64,000 nucleotides of DNA from Hetaerina americana (GCA_022747635.1 JAKTNV010000004.1:18600969-18664968), one strand, 5' to 3'. Counted from the first letter of the stretch, positions 48,640 to 60,000 are shown. Program-made: numbers and translations. The notes: generated by a model from the sequence alone, not told the origin.

Positions 48640-49165
48640 TCATGAGAGACCCATGAATTTACTCCAATTTAGATACTCTAAATTAAAGCAGAAGCATGCC
48701 ATCACCTTGACTCGCTCACAAAACTACCCGAGTCTTGTAAAGCTCCCTTTCCTTGATGTACTGATCCAGAGGAAGGATGATGGACGTCTGGGCCACAGTG
48801 TCTACCACAAACCCACTCACACCGACCTGTATTTGAACGGCAACAGCCACCATCATCCTTCGCAACGGAGTGTCGTGTTGTCTTCCCTTATTCATCGGGC
48901 AAAAGGGATTTCCAACGAAGAAAGCTTTCCGGGGGAAATAAGGCATCTAAAGAAGACTTTCCTGCAGAATGGCTACGAAGACCGTGAAATATCCGTGGCC
49001 CTTAAAAGGTCCCTGGAGAACCGTGTAAACCAAACACCCGACGACAAACCTATCACCAAGGCCCTTCTGCCATACGTCTCCACGATCTCTGGAAAAATCT
49101 TCTGAATATTAAGGAGATTTGACATCGGGACAATCCACAAACCACCAAATAAGTTAAAGAGCACA
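48640..49165 (+). mobile_element. Penelope-like element (PLE) reverse transcriptase fragment
   Basis: The 180-codon ORF at 48,563-49,105 contains LPFLDVLIQRKDDGRLGHSV, then YHKPTHTDLYLN, NSHHHPSQRSVVLSSLIHRA and a QNGYEDREI segment. These are hallmark motifs of Penelope RTs after the catalytic palm. Past the first stop the frame continues RRFDIGTIHKPPNKL (about 49,110-49,155), the thumb region before the GIY-YIG endonuclease. The YADD box and GIY-YIG domain are absent, so it is a truncated relic. Its GC is visibly higher than its surroundings. It supports PLE activity as the source of the hammerhead-like hairpins nearby. Confidence 0.85.
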
Positions 49166-49383
49166 GCTGGTTATCATCCACATCATTATGATAAACTTTT
49201 GAAATAGGAATTATAAACTTGGGAGTACTTTTTGAAATCCAGCCTCCATAAAACAGAATTTTGCTGCAGCTGACCAGGGCGATGAGGAGTCAAAACTTTT
49301 ATTTGACGTTGTCTGACCAAATGCAATACATATTTGGAATAGGCAAATCAACAACAGTTTTCTTACAGAAACTAAAATAACTT

Positions 49384-49389
49384 TTTATT
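49384..49389 (-). terminator. Poly(A) signal of the C9orf78/TLS1 homologue
   Basis: AATAAA on the minus strand, about 126 nt after the stop codon at 49,515-49,517. Confidence 0.65.
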
Positions 49390-49514
49390 GTATATTTACA
49401 AGGGTATATATTTACAAAATAGCCATTTTGAAAGACCCACACAAGTCAGTTTGCAAGAAGTCAAATGTAATCACACCATTCACATAATGTACTTTTACAA
49501 ATAAAATGTACATA

Positions 49515-52500
49515 TTAATATCTCCTGAACTGCTTTTTGAATTTCTCATAGTGGTAATCATCGGTTGCTTTTTCCCCTGCCACTCTTACTCTTCTTGGTC
49601 TGTCAAGAGGTTCTGAACCAACCACAACCAGCTTTTTAGGATCTTGATTTTTAGACTTCTTTGCTGGAGGGCCAGATTCTTCAATGTTAACTGAATTAAA
49701 AATAATTATGGTCAGGAACATAAACTCCCATACATCAACATTTAGTTTGTATTAAACTATATCTTTGTACTTACATCTGTTATGTTGAACAAAATTCACC
49801 GCCATGTTAGTGGGAACAAATTGGGATGGTCCATCCTTCTTACTATGCCGTTCCCACAGTAACTTTAATTTTGCCTCTTCAGTTGCCTCAATGTTTCTTA
49901 TTTTTGCACTGAAAAGATAATATGTTCCCATTTTAAATTTAATTGACATTCAAACCTCACCAGCAACAAAATCCTTCGACAAGATAACATTTAAAAATTT
50001 CAAGGTGCTTCAAATCATGTAAGTATAGCAGAGTAATTCTCAACCATTCATCATTCATGCTTTAAATCAGAAAACATAACATGGAGGGGGATTCCATTAT
50101 TTTTTCATGAGTGCTTATGTTGGGAACAGTCTTAGGAGCCTAAATTATTTGATTATTATTGATGGTAGACATAACATGGAGGGGGATTCCATTATTTTTT
50201 CATGAGTGCTTATGTTGGGAACAGTCTTAGGAGCCTAAATTATTTGATTATTATTGATGGTAGACTACCAGTTGGGGGAGGTTTTTCTGAACTGACTACT
50301 GCTATACCTTAATTACCACAACATGATCCTCAAAACTACAATAAACCCTCTTCCTCTTCTCGTTCTGTCCAAAAAAGCTATGTGCGTGTATATTGTTCTT
50401 GTTAATCACAAATGGCACACTGTATTATGATAATTTCCATTTATTTGTAAAAAATTTCCGGAAGTCAAAAAAGATAAGTGCATATGTATACAATAGTGCC
50501 TAGAAATATGCATTATTGTAATTATTTATTTTAAAATGCTAAGTTCAATACAGGGTTTTCAATAAGTAACAAACATACCATTTATAAGACAACATTTTCC
50601 ATGTTTCCTAAGAGGAACACTAGTGACTTCAATGTGAATTTTTGAGAATAAATAAAAAAGGTAGTATAAATATGATTATCAAAAATAAAATAATTTTCTC
50701 GCAAATTTTCACAACATGCAATTCTTTGGCAGCTACAAATTGCTTTTAGTGATATTTTTATTATGTGCATAGAAATACTACACTACAAGTACTTATGCAA
50801 AGCAAACCTATGATTTTCTTCCCCATGTAGATCTTCCCTTTTAATATCTAATAGGTTATTAAAACAGTATAAAATCCCTCCATTCAATCACTATAACTTA
50901 ACTTTCAATAGCACTCGTGAAGGATTCTCGGGTCTTCCACCGGGTCAAGACCCGAGAATCCTTCACGAATCAAATACGCCGGGAAAGCACCAGATCTTAT
51001 TTCAATAGCACTGTTTCATGATCATTAAATTATAACTATTTTCATCTATTTTCCATTACCAGTTAATGCAATAATTCATTTTTTAAATTATTTTTTTCCC
51101 CATAATTATTACTAAATGAACTTTCTAACTAGTTTAAAAATGCTACTTCTGGAAAATCTAAATGAAAATTTTTAACCCTAAACTGCTTAAATCCGACATG
51201 TGACTGGACTACTCTCAATGGTACAGATTTGGGGCATGGATGGATAACCACAGATATTTTAAAGTCCAAAAACAGTTTAAAAACACGTGTCACAAATTAA
51301 CAAAGGAAAAGTGTCAGAATACTGTCATCAATAAAGTAGTATTTTCCAAAAACACTAAACTCTTAACAAAGAGTTAATTTCAAAGAATGGTAATGGTTTC
51401 ATCCATTATCATGAAATTTCCTTTTACAACCATGAAAACTTAGCTTAAGTTTTTCATACAGTAGCATATTCAGAACAGGAACTTGTAAAACAAACATTTA
51501 CCAAATTTTTCTTAAAATTAATCAATGGTAAGAACATGCCGGTAGGAATGAGCTGTAGGAGAATTATAATACTAAATGTGGCCACCCTCCCCGATAGAGT
51601 ATCTACCTCTACCCCGTCCAAACTACCAGCTTCAAAATATCTTATCCTGCCGGCCCCCTCTGTCCCAAAAACCTAGGTATGCTGTGGAATGTCCCTCCAC
51701 CAACAGACAGCATTGGTGCTCATTAGTAAAACTGCCAGAACAACTTAATATGCTCGTTATGTGGATATTACTTACTCTATTCCCAAATCTACTTCCGGTA
51801 TTCCACTCAACATTTGATTAGAAAGCATTTCTTCGGAGCGTTGTGTTGAAGAAGCTCTCAAGTGGTCTGGTACAGATTGCAGAGCGGCCTCTTCAGGAGA
51901 AAGATATTTTGATGCCTCATTTAACTCCACTTCTCCTTCTCCAGTAGATTTCCTTTGACCTTTACGTTTTGACAGTTGTTCTTCAATATACTTCATCCTG
52001 TAAACAAGCAGACATGAAGACTTTTGACCAAATAACACGTTTTCAATGCCTTACATCGATAAATATCTTTACAGGACGACCAACCTTAACTCTACAATAA
52101 CAAAACACCGTCATGTTTTTACTTACATCTCTTCATCTTCATCCCGAGTATTTGTTTCTGCAGAAAATTGAGTACCAATACCTGTATCATATGCATCATC
52201 ATTTCGTTTAATTTTGCCACTTTTAAGGGCACCCATGTCAATCATGCCACCAGTTTTGGTTTTGAAAGGGTCATTCTGAAATTTTATTGATAATAAAAGG
52301 GTAATAAAAATAAGCATTAAGACATGCTGATTGCAACTAGAGATTATACTGTCCCTATTTTCGGAGAGATGACGAGCATTCTCTCCGTTTGAAATAAAAG
52401 AGTTTATATAAAATTTACCGTAAAATCATTCCACTTACAACTGATATTTCCTCCTCGACTGATACTTTCTTTCCAAGAGCCAATCCTACTATGCTGACAC

Positions 52501-53022
52501 CATTTGGCCGCCTCCTAAGCTTCTGTAGCGATTTCATTTCTTCTAACTTGCACCTAAACCACATATTTAAAAAAATAATACATGTTACTTGAATATTAGG
52601 ATTGGCAATTAATATAGCTCCAGCGACATACCTCATATTACTGATGGTTGAACGGTAAATGGTAGAAAAAATTAAATTACATAATTAGTTTACGCTAAAC
52701 TTTGATCAAACTTCCATTGACATAAACAAATAAAGAAAGAGTCCCTATTGCCACAATTACTGTTCCCCACAACTCCAAGGGACTTCTTATAATGAATGGA
52801 AAAATGATTAACGTTCGTTCACTAACGCCAAATAGTAGCCCTTACGTAGAAAAATATTTAGCATCCAGACACTAGAATTAAACAGTACACAAGAGTGAGT
52901 AAAAAATACCTCACATCTTCTTCATTTTCACCAGCTTCTTCTTCATCCGAAGATACTTCACGTTTCCTTAATGGTTTTTTGAAGGTCTTTTTCTTAAAAC
53001 TTATCTTCTCTTCCTCCGTCAT
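49515..53022 (-). CDS. C9orf78: C9orf78 / telomere length and silencing protein 1 (TLS1) homologue, six exons
   Basis: A nuclear splicing-associated protein. Vertebrate C9orf78 binds late spliceosomes through BRR2/PRPF8, and fission yeast Tls1 acts in splicing for telomere silencing. Minus-strand exons: 53,022-52,910; 52,553-52,439; 52,275-52,127; 51,997-51,776; 49,908-49,775; 49,690-49,515. They join in frame (909 nt, 302 residues; human is 289) with GT-AG borders. Diagnostic stretches are LRRRPNGVS, KTGGMIDM, SAETNTRDEDEEMMKYIE, EEMLSNQMLSGIPEVDLG (about 181-199), FVPTNMAVNFVQHNR and the C-terminal ATDDYHYEKFKK. The start at 53,022 (MTEEEK) fits the family's short basic N-terminus; an ATG nine codons upstream is an alternative. 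It is mostly low-complexity and charged with no catalytic domain. It is divergent from the gene at 53.9 kb. Confidence 0.95.
50074..50263. repeat. Perfect 95-bp tandem duplication
   Basis: The unit beginning ACATAACATGGAGGGGG (50,074-50,168) is repeated without a mismatch at 50,169-50,263. It lies in intron 4 of the C9orf78/TLS1 homologue. It has no coding content. Identity points to a very recent event or an assembly artefact. Confidence 0.95.
50916..50999 (+). mobile_element. Foldback insertion FB1, copy 3 (84 bp, perfect hairpin, 13-bp TSD)
   Basis: The 13-bp repeat TTTCAATAGCACT flanks the insert (50,903-50,915 and 51,000-51,012). The first 21 nt (50,916-50,936) are perfectly complementary to 50,947-50,967, with a 10-nt loop CCACCGGGTC. 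The shared tail AATCAAATACGCC, GGGAAAGCACC, AGATCT follows. The left arm begins exactly at the target-duplication boundary. It lies in intron 4 of the C9orf78/TLS1 homologue (minus-strand gene). Perfect arms suggest a younger insertion than copy 1. Confidence 0.85.
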
Positions 53023-53334
53023 GTCTGTACACGATTCAACACACTTCACAGTTCAATATATCAGAGAGAAATTAAATATTATCAATGCAGGAATGAAGAT
53101 AATTCCAGAAAGAAAAAATAACAAACAAATCTAAATTTTCAACACCTTCGATAACTAGTACGTTGAGTTCATGAATTTCTCATAACACAAACAATTGCAT
53201 TGCATCATGGGTATCACATTAAAGTTTACTTCGCGCGAGAAATCAAAACAAGCTGAGTGAACCGAGGAGGAAGTGAAAAACTGACTATCGATCCGTGTTG
53301 TTTTGGTGTTTGTTGGATATCTTGATCATTTTAC
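53023..53334. promoter_or_regulatory. Probable bidirectional promoter
   Basis: Only about 860 bp separates the start codon of the minus-strand C9orf78/TLS1 homologue (53,022) from the ATG of the plus-strand gene (53,882). The latter appears to have a non-coding first exon ending at a strong donor (TTTTAC then GTAAGT) at 53,334/53,335. The shared core, about 53.05-53.28 kb, has a small CpG-rich patch (CGCGCGAG near 53,233) and no obvious TATA box. The head-to-head housekeeping layout is inferred from the geometry. Confidence 0.5.
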
Positions 53335-53881
53335 GTAAGTATTGTTGATTTATCGGTATCCGATTATAATTGTAGTCAAACTGCAAGAGTTTAATTCAGA
53401 AATAACGTGAAAACCATTCATAAATACTTTATTCCACCGATCAGGCTGCCATGTTGAATTTCCTCAATGGGTGATACTGAATATTTAACTGTAACGACGT
53501 TGTTGATGGTGAATTTCTCTAATAACTGACATTTTATAAAAAATTTTAACATCAGTATCCAATATTTGTATTTTTCTCTCATCAATGTATTGACTTGGTT
53601 CGAGAAAGCCTTTCCTGTTGGCGCTCTTACAACCTAATGTATGATAACGGGGTGATACAATTATTGAGGTGTTTTTCAAGAATAGTATGGGTTTAGGTTT
53701 AGCTTTTAGTTTCTCGAACAACTGGCATTAATGTTAAGGTAATGTTACCCATGCCGTCAATGTAGCGCTTCTTTTTCGCGTTACATACGCATTCGGCTTG
53801 GATGGGCGTTTTAAACTCTGAATCTTGTATAGTTGCCGCATTATTCAATTAATATAAAACGTGTATGATTGTTGTAGGCAT

Positions 53882-54023
53882 ATGGCAAGAGGTGATGTGA
53901 ATGGAATGCTTACCGTTGCTGGCCGTCCGAAGAGCCTTGGGGGCTCGCCTAGATCCGCAGCCCCAGTGTCGGAACGTCAGCAGCTAGCACTGGTGATGCA
54001 GATGACAGGAAATGGACAGTCAG
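53882..54023 (+). CDS. First coding exon of an unrecognised gene (partial)
   Basis: An acceptor at 53,876-53,877 (TTGTTGTAG) leads to ATG at 53,882 and 47 codons rich in Gly, Ser and Pro, including GMLTVAGRPKSLGGSPRSA and ERQQLALVMQMTGNG. A donor (G then GTATAA) follows at 54,024. GC and codon quality rise sharply against the flanks, typical of a real exon. A non-coding first exon probably ends at 53,334. No further exon of this gene was found before the window ends, so it either has a very long intron or continues beyond 64 kb. I do not recognise the family. The disordered N-terminus with an LxLVMQM helix gives no function. Confidence 0.6.
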
Positions 54024-56735
54024 GTATAAATCTATTTTTAGTTATTTTTTTAACAAACAACACTGCTCTCTTTTTTTAAACTAAACTCGTAGCATGAATA
54101 ATTCAAATTTCATCATGATGGAGTTATGTGTTCTCATTTTATCAAGACGGTATTTTGCATACCATTCGTTCATTTCGGGATAATTTACATGTGGTGGTCC
54201 GCTTGACATTACTTTCTCAAGTAGTTTTATTTGTGATTCCCCCCGGTGTTCTCCTGCCTTACTGTTGGGTTGTAATTGTTATTTTACTTAGACCCACAAA
54301 GTTGTACTCTTAATTCAAGAGATGGAGCCTCTGTGAAAGGCGTTTCAGTTATTAATAGAAACAGTAGTGCTTGATATTAAAAGTCAATGATTTCTGTATT
54401 GTTGTTATTGTTGTACAATCTCCTGGAGTTTACATTGAATGTCGTATCTATTTATTGTCATTGAAAACATTTATTGGCAATAAAACCTTCGCTTAATGGA
54501 TACGAACTCGCATCAAGTCATGAAACTCGCCTTATGTGCTCGAACTATTGAAATTTTTATTGTTTCAATACATGTATCGGCAATATTAGATGCAAAAAGG
54601 TTAAGTTGCGCGAAGGCGCGAAAGGTGAACATTTTTGCTTTCCTGGGCAGAGAGACGAATTTTGAGTGGTGGCCATTTCTTTCATTATATATTCAATACG
54701 AAGTATACGCTTGTGTGTTCAATTAGTGGCGTGAACATTTTTTTGATGACATGTCGACTGCGAAGAATTTCCGCGTCAACTTTTTTCCAACAGCAATAAA
54801 TTTGCTGAGGCAATGTGTATGCGGTGAACCAATGCGTTGTTCGCAAATTGCTGCAAAAGATAGTAACTGCCCACTTCTAATTTTGGCGACTTGAATTTTT
54901 TATGGTGATTTTCTCGTTTTACCTTCATTTCAATTTATTAAAGGCGACATGGACGTTGGTGCATCAGAAATCTAAATAAAATTTATTTAGGAATTTAACT
55001 TTTCATAATACTTATACATATTTGATACGTCACCAGTATTCAAACCTTTTATTTATGCATTATATTTATGATACCTATTATACTCATTAACTGTTGTGTA
55101 TATGAGTCGCGGAACCTCCAAATTATGATCAGTAGTGTCGCGCTCTTTGCCTATTTCAGGAATTTGTTCATCCTCAATGATTACTTTTTTGAAAGTGAAA
55201 CTAACACATTCAGTTTGCATTAATTAGAAGTTGCCATGAAAAAGCAGTGTATATAACGTACCCCTACATTAGTATTCACGTTGTACAGGCACACATTTGT
55301 TTTGGTTGTTTGAGTGCAGCGTTCAATGCCTGCCTAACCTACAATTGAAGTCCCACCTGTCATTGAAACAAATACTTCTTGTTAACCCCGGCCGACTCGG
55401 AGGTGGTTTCATTTGGAGTTTTATGGAGACTACCTGGTTGATTTAGGAGCATATTACTTCAAGACTACCATCATACCAGATTAATATTTGCTTATTGTAG
55501 TCACAAAATACAACTCCTGCCAAAAGTATTAATTGGAATGGTCTAATTTATAGTCTGTTCTCTGTAAGAAATAATGTTATGAAGATTTTTATTTTTATTC
55601 TAATATTTAAACTTTAATTTCCACTATAGATTATTAGATGTCTTGTTGGAGTTTGGCCAAATGCGGTGGACATTTCAAAAGATATTGGTATAAAATGCTT
55701 TCTCTTGATCCTTAATTTCCTTTTTTAATTTGTAAAATGAACCTTGGCCACTTGATTTGAGTGATTTGATAAGGATGATTAAGGAATTTAATATAATGAT
55801 CAATATGCCAATTAATTAAATGTATTCTTGCTTGAGATGTGAATGTGATTGAAAACTTTCCACTTAATTTTACATATTTTTCATAAAGTAAAAATGCAGC
55901 TGGGTTTACTTTGCCAATAATTTTCCCTAACCTCTGCTGCTTGAACAATTCATCTTTGGCAAGGAAACATGAAATTTAAATTACAACATGTGACATATAA
56001 TAATTTTAGAATGATATCTTAGAGTAATCTAGGTGGCATGATTTTTCAAAGGCCAAAATGGCAAAATTTTTCATGCTACTTTAGTGCCATGTGGGAAGCA
56101 GTTCAATTGGAGTACACTGTCAACTTCATGGACCCCTTAGTGTCTTCCATGAAGACTAAGTAAACATCAATGTTCGGTTTCTCTAAACCATTTCCACATT
56201 CCATGAATATCCTACATCTATTACCTAAACTTAAAGCCAATACTGTTTTCCACGCATTGGTATATAATTTTTAAAATTAACTGTCAGTTGCTTTTAAAAA
56301 TTTTACTTCCTGTTGTCTTTTTACTACTGAATTTGCCATTATTACCACCAGTATGTGAGCATGGGATGTATAAAAAGGTTGCATTTTTTATTATGGGCAT
56401 ATTATTTTTTATGAAAAATAGTGAAGGCCAAATAAATGTTATATTTAACTATAGGTATCATTTACTTCAATTGAGGGTCAACGACAATGGGCAACGAAAA
56501 TAATAGTTATCATCAATTTCACCTGGGTGACCAAAAAGAGATAATATATACCTATTTTCTGCTATGCAATACACATACATACTTTATACATGTATATACA
56601 AATTGCTAACTTTTATACATTATATAGAAGGCTGAAAGCTCAAACAATGTACATTGTGATTGTCCTTTTAAGTGTTATCTATTTTATTTGTGTTCCATTC
56701 TGCCATCCAAATATTATGCTGCTCGTGGGAGTGTT
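54024..56735. other. Presumed first long intron of the divergent gene
   Basis: Nothing recognisable is present: AT-rich sequence with small chance ORFs (54,128-54,313; 54,496-54,726; 56,288-56,503) lacking family motifs. Confidence 0.45.
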
Positions 56736-56739
56736 TCTA

Positions 56740-56783
56740 TATCATCGATATATATATATATTTATATTGTGTGTGTGTGCATA

Positions 56784-56824
<41 letters not shown>

Positions 56825-56870
56825 ATGTATAAAATATATATATACACACACACACACTCTTATGTGTGTG
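56740..56870. repeat. Compound (TA)n/(TG)n/(CA)n microsatellite, self-complementary
   Basis: Blocks of TATATA, TGTGTG, long TATATA and then CACACA follow one another, so the TG run can pair with the CA run across the TA core. ORFs called across it (56,590-56,969) are repeat translations. Confidence 0.9.
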
Positions 56871-57289
56871 TACATACATTCAAACACAAATACCCACCAT
56901 ATGACGAACATTCACTCATTCACATGGAAATATATGAGGAAAAGGGATAGGAACACTCGTAAAAGATGAACACAAGAGCTGTGGAAAAGGCAGAATTGAG
57001 CAGGTCCGAAGGGCAAAAATATTTCCTTGATGCTATAACCACTTGAGCCATCAAGGAAATGTTATTTACACTGAAATATGTGGGTGGTTAATGCAATCAA
57101 GTGCCCTGTTTCTTTGGCCAGGAGATGGTGTTACGGAGCTGTTTTACCCACCAAAGAATTTTTTTCACCTTTTGTATCTTCCACTTGTTGGGCCTATGCA
57201 CTAGCCATTGAGCTATCAAGGAAATGGAAATTGCAGTGAAGTCTGCAAGGGATTAATACAATCACACACACACACACATGTATGTGTGT

Positions 57290-57840
57290 ACCTAGATAAG
57301 GAGAAATGGTAGTGCAGCGATAGAGCATTAGACTACTGAACGGAGGGTCCAGGTTTGATTTTTGGGCCTTAGGACTCCCAAAGCTCTAATTTGAGCTTGG
57401 TTTTTCATTTACCAGTCTTGTCAATGTCTTTCTGCGAAACCAAAGCCAACACAGGGAAAGGAACTGACCCCCTATCTTGATGTGTGAATTTTGCATGCTG
57501 TTGAGCATGAGTTTAATATTGGCTGAAGTCTACCATCACCCACCAAACCGACCTTTGGGTTGATTACACTGTTCAGGATTTTATATGTTGATATTGAAAT
57601 GACTCATATTTAAGGATCAAACTCTAATGTACTGTTTGATATTCCTTGGTGCAGTAATTGAGAGACATGGGAGGAGTGGACAGAAATTTAATTTAGAATG
57701 ACATTAAAGAATTATTTGTTCTGATGGTGATATATTGTGCATGTGCAGAAACAAACCTATTTTCTACTTATTTTATGCACTTGTAATTAATAAGGAGAAT
57801 TTCTAAGTTCAGTATTTTTTCACTTCATGAAAATTTAATT
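57290..57840 (+). mobile_element. SINE S1 copy within a longer shared repeat
   Basis: The head TGGTAGTGCAGCGATAGAGC with a B-box-like AGGTTTGATTT and the 3' body (ACCAAACCGACCTTTGGGTTG near 57,545) match the 11.7-kb SINE. Homology to the reverse complement of 63,483-63,890 continues another 250 nt beyond the SINE's defined 3' end, to about 57,835 (GGAGAATTTCTAAG near 57,795), at roughly 85% identity. So the SINE here is part of a larger duplicated or composite unit. Confidence 0.7.
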
Positions 57841-58300
57841 TGTCAGTTTTATTTGTCTATTTAATGTTAGGGTTTTTTTAAATTTATGAGTTACAGCATG
57901 GTTTTTATGTAATTTTTGTATTTAGTTGTATTATTCATTTTATTACTTGTTTAAATCTCTACTTTTATTTATAAATATTTTTATTCAGTGTCTTATGTTG
58001 AAATCTTGAATCTATGGCCATTATTTCTCCTTGAGATATAATTTAATGGCTCCCTAAATGAACCAGCTAATTCACAAATGAAATATATTTGTTTAAACTT
58101 TGTCTAGTCAATATAAATGTGATTGCACTTATTTACCATGCTTTACTCATGCTTATTATCATCCCATTTTTCTAAATATGGCACAGTAATAATGATCCAT
58201 AGTGAAAGAGGTATTCTGTGAGTAACATTTATTCCTCAGGGATCATTTGAGCTGTTTTTTCAATCTCTTGAACTTATCGATGGTTTCAGGCTTGCCCAAC

Positions 58301-58382
58301 CCCCCCCCCCTCCCCCACCATCCTCCTCCCCAGCCCCCCCCCTTTTTTATCTTTCCTCCCCCCCTTTTCCCCCCCCCCCCCC
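58301..58382. repeat. C-rich polypyrimidine tract
   Basis: Runs of 7 to about 15 cytosines separated by T and A fill about 80 bp, next to the hammerhead-like motif at 58.42 kb. The complementary strand is G-rich enough for quadruplex formation. Confidence 0.9.
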
Positions 58383-58420
58383 GGTCTAAGGGTATATATA
58401 TGTTGGTCGCCTGTATGTCT

Positions 58421-58503
58421 GCACCTGAAGCTGACGTTGTACGTCGAAACCCGGGTCGTGTGTTTGTGAAATAAATCTGTAGAATTACAAAGTATTATTT
58501 TAT
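58421..58503 (+). repeat. Single arm of the hammerhead-like repeat (copy at 58.4 kb)
   Basis: The sequence CACCTGAAGCTGACGTTGTACGTCGAAACCCGGGTCGTG and the following AGAATTACAAAGTA match 38,202-38,282. The GACGT/ACGTC stem and GAAAC are kept. The core is CTGAAGC rather than CTGAAGA, so the hammerhead match is weaker here. No opposite arm is evident upstream; the C-rich tract occupies that place. Confidence 0.55.
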
Positions 58504-58850
58504 CCACTTAAGAATCTCTTGAATCAGCAAGCCACTCCATTTCAGCCAATCATTTCATAAATTAATGGCCAACCCAATTGTTTTATTGTAATAAATAATA
58601 ACATAAAATTAAGGAGTGTCAAAGCAGTAAAATCCTTTTAAATTGTATGGTAATTTTTATACTCATTCTATTAAGCTTGTTTCTTTTATCTCCTGGCATA
58701 TTTTTCTGATTGGTTTCCACTCAACCTTTAAGCATCCTTTGAGTCATCATTAATATTTCATTCCCATAATTGTTTCACTGCAGTTAAATATATGTTTGTA
58801 TATGTGTGGGTTATACAAAATCTCGCATTTGTAAATAATAAATCAAACAA

Positions 58851-59922
58851 GGGAGCGAGATAGCATTAGCCAATATAATATAGTCAGGCATAAAAATGGA
58901 CACACACATACCATACAGACACACTATTTTTTCATCCGAACTCCCTTGATAAATTCCTCCCTAACCTACACCATTCCTTCCTCGGATAAGAATACTCTAA
59001 ACCCACCCTCAACATAATAATACATGAACATGCATTTACTCCCAAACCTTCCTCCACTACAAACACCTACCAATTTTCAACTTGGACCACCTACATCCCT
59101 AACTGAAGAGTCTATGAGATCCATCCTAAAACGTTTCCACCCATCCTCAAGAACCATAGTTCCGTAACAAGACCTTTATCCCAAATGCCCCTGGGTTACA
59201 TTCAAATTTTTCACCACCCTATCCTCACACCTTATTCTATGTCCTCAATGAGTCCACTTATTAAATCCGCACCGTCCCAAGGTCACTCCCATGCCATGCA
59301 ATAAACCAAGATTCAAAAGGTGTCCTATTTTGTAAACAGAAATCCTGTCCTTCTGTTAATTGCTTTTTAAATCTCTCCCACCCGTCCCTTACTCCTCCTG
59401 AAACTCCAGCACTGTAGTTTATCTCCTGAAGTGCCAACATTTCACTGCCTTTTACATTAGTCAGTGGACTACACCCTTTCATATCAGGATTAAAAGCCAC
59501 CGTGCCTGGTAGAAAAATTCTTCTCTATTAGAGATCCTCCTAATCCTAAAGAATACCTCCCAAATTAATACTCCCTTTGATAAATGTTATAATCTCTTAT
59601 CTGGCAACATTCCTACCCTCCAAACTCAAGATAATAAAGGATGCATTCATCTGGCTCCTTCATACCAGGAATGAGTAAGGGATAAATATATGGCATTAAT
59701 TACCTCCATATCCAGATATTGTCATTCCCCCTGGCTCCCAAAATCTTCCATATTAGTCCCACACTTTATAACCTTCTGCTCTAAACCTTTTCTCACCTTC
59801 CCCTTTCATCTGGCATCCTCATCCTCCCTTGAAACCTTCTCAATTCCTTCTCTCCCTAGAGGAAGGTGGTCTAGCCACCAAAAATAATTTGTTTTTGTTC
59901 GCTGGTGCTATCTCATTTCTCT
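58851..59922 (-). mobile_element. Candidate TIR element of unknown family, about 1.07 kb
   Basis: Near-inverted ends share GAGATAGCA, two bases, AGC (58,851-58,884 against the reverse complement of 59,886-59,922), an imperfect repeat of about 24-30 nt. Between them, minus-strand 59,261-59,500 encodes 79 residues (VKGSEMLALQEINYSAG, GWERFKKQLTEGQDF, FESWFIAWHGSDLG) that look like real, once-coding sequence with a clear composition. I cannot assign the protein. It could be a decayed transposase or a captured exon. The end match is short and could be chance. Confidence 0.35.
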
Positions 59923-60000
59923 GTTTAAAATATTATTCACATCTGTGAGACTTTCCTTCAAGATAGATATATATACATTAAAACACTAAATCTTGCCATT

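Noticed and set aside
51576..51821. 81-codon plus-strand ORF
   Set aside because: It lies in an intron and overlaps exon 4 of the minus-strand C9orf78/TLS1 homologue; no motif.
56590..56969. ORFs made of Tyr/Ile/Cys/Val repeats
   Set aside because: Direct translations of the TA/TG/CA microsatellite.
58247..58474. Pro-rich plus-strand ORF and its Gly-rich antisense partner
   Set aside because: Translation of the poly-C tract and the adjacent repeat.
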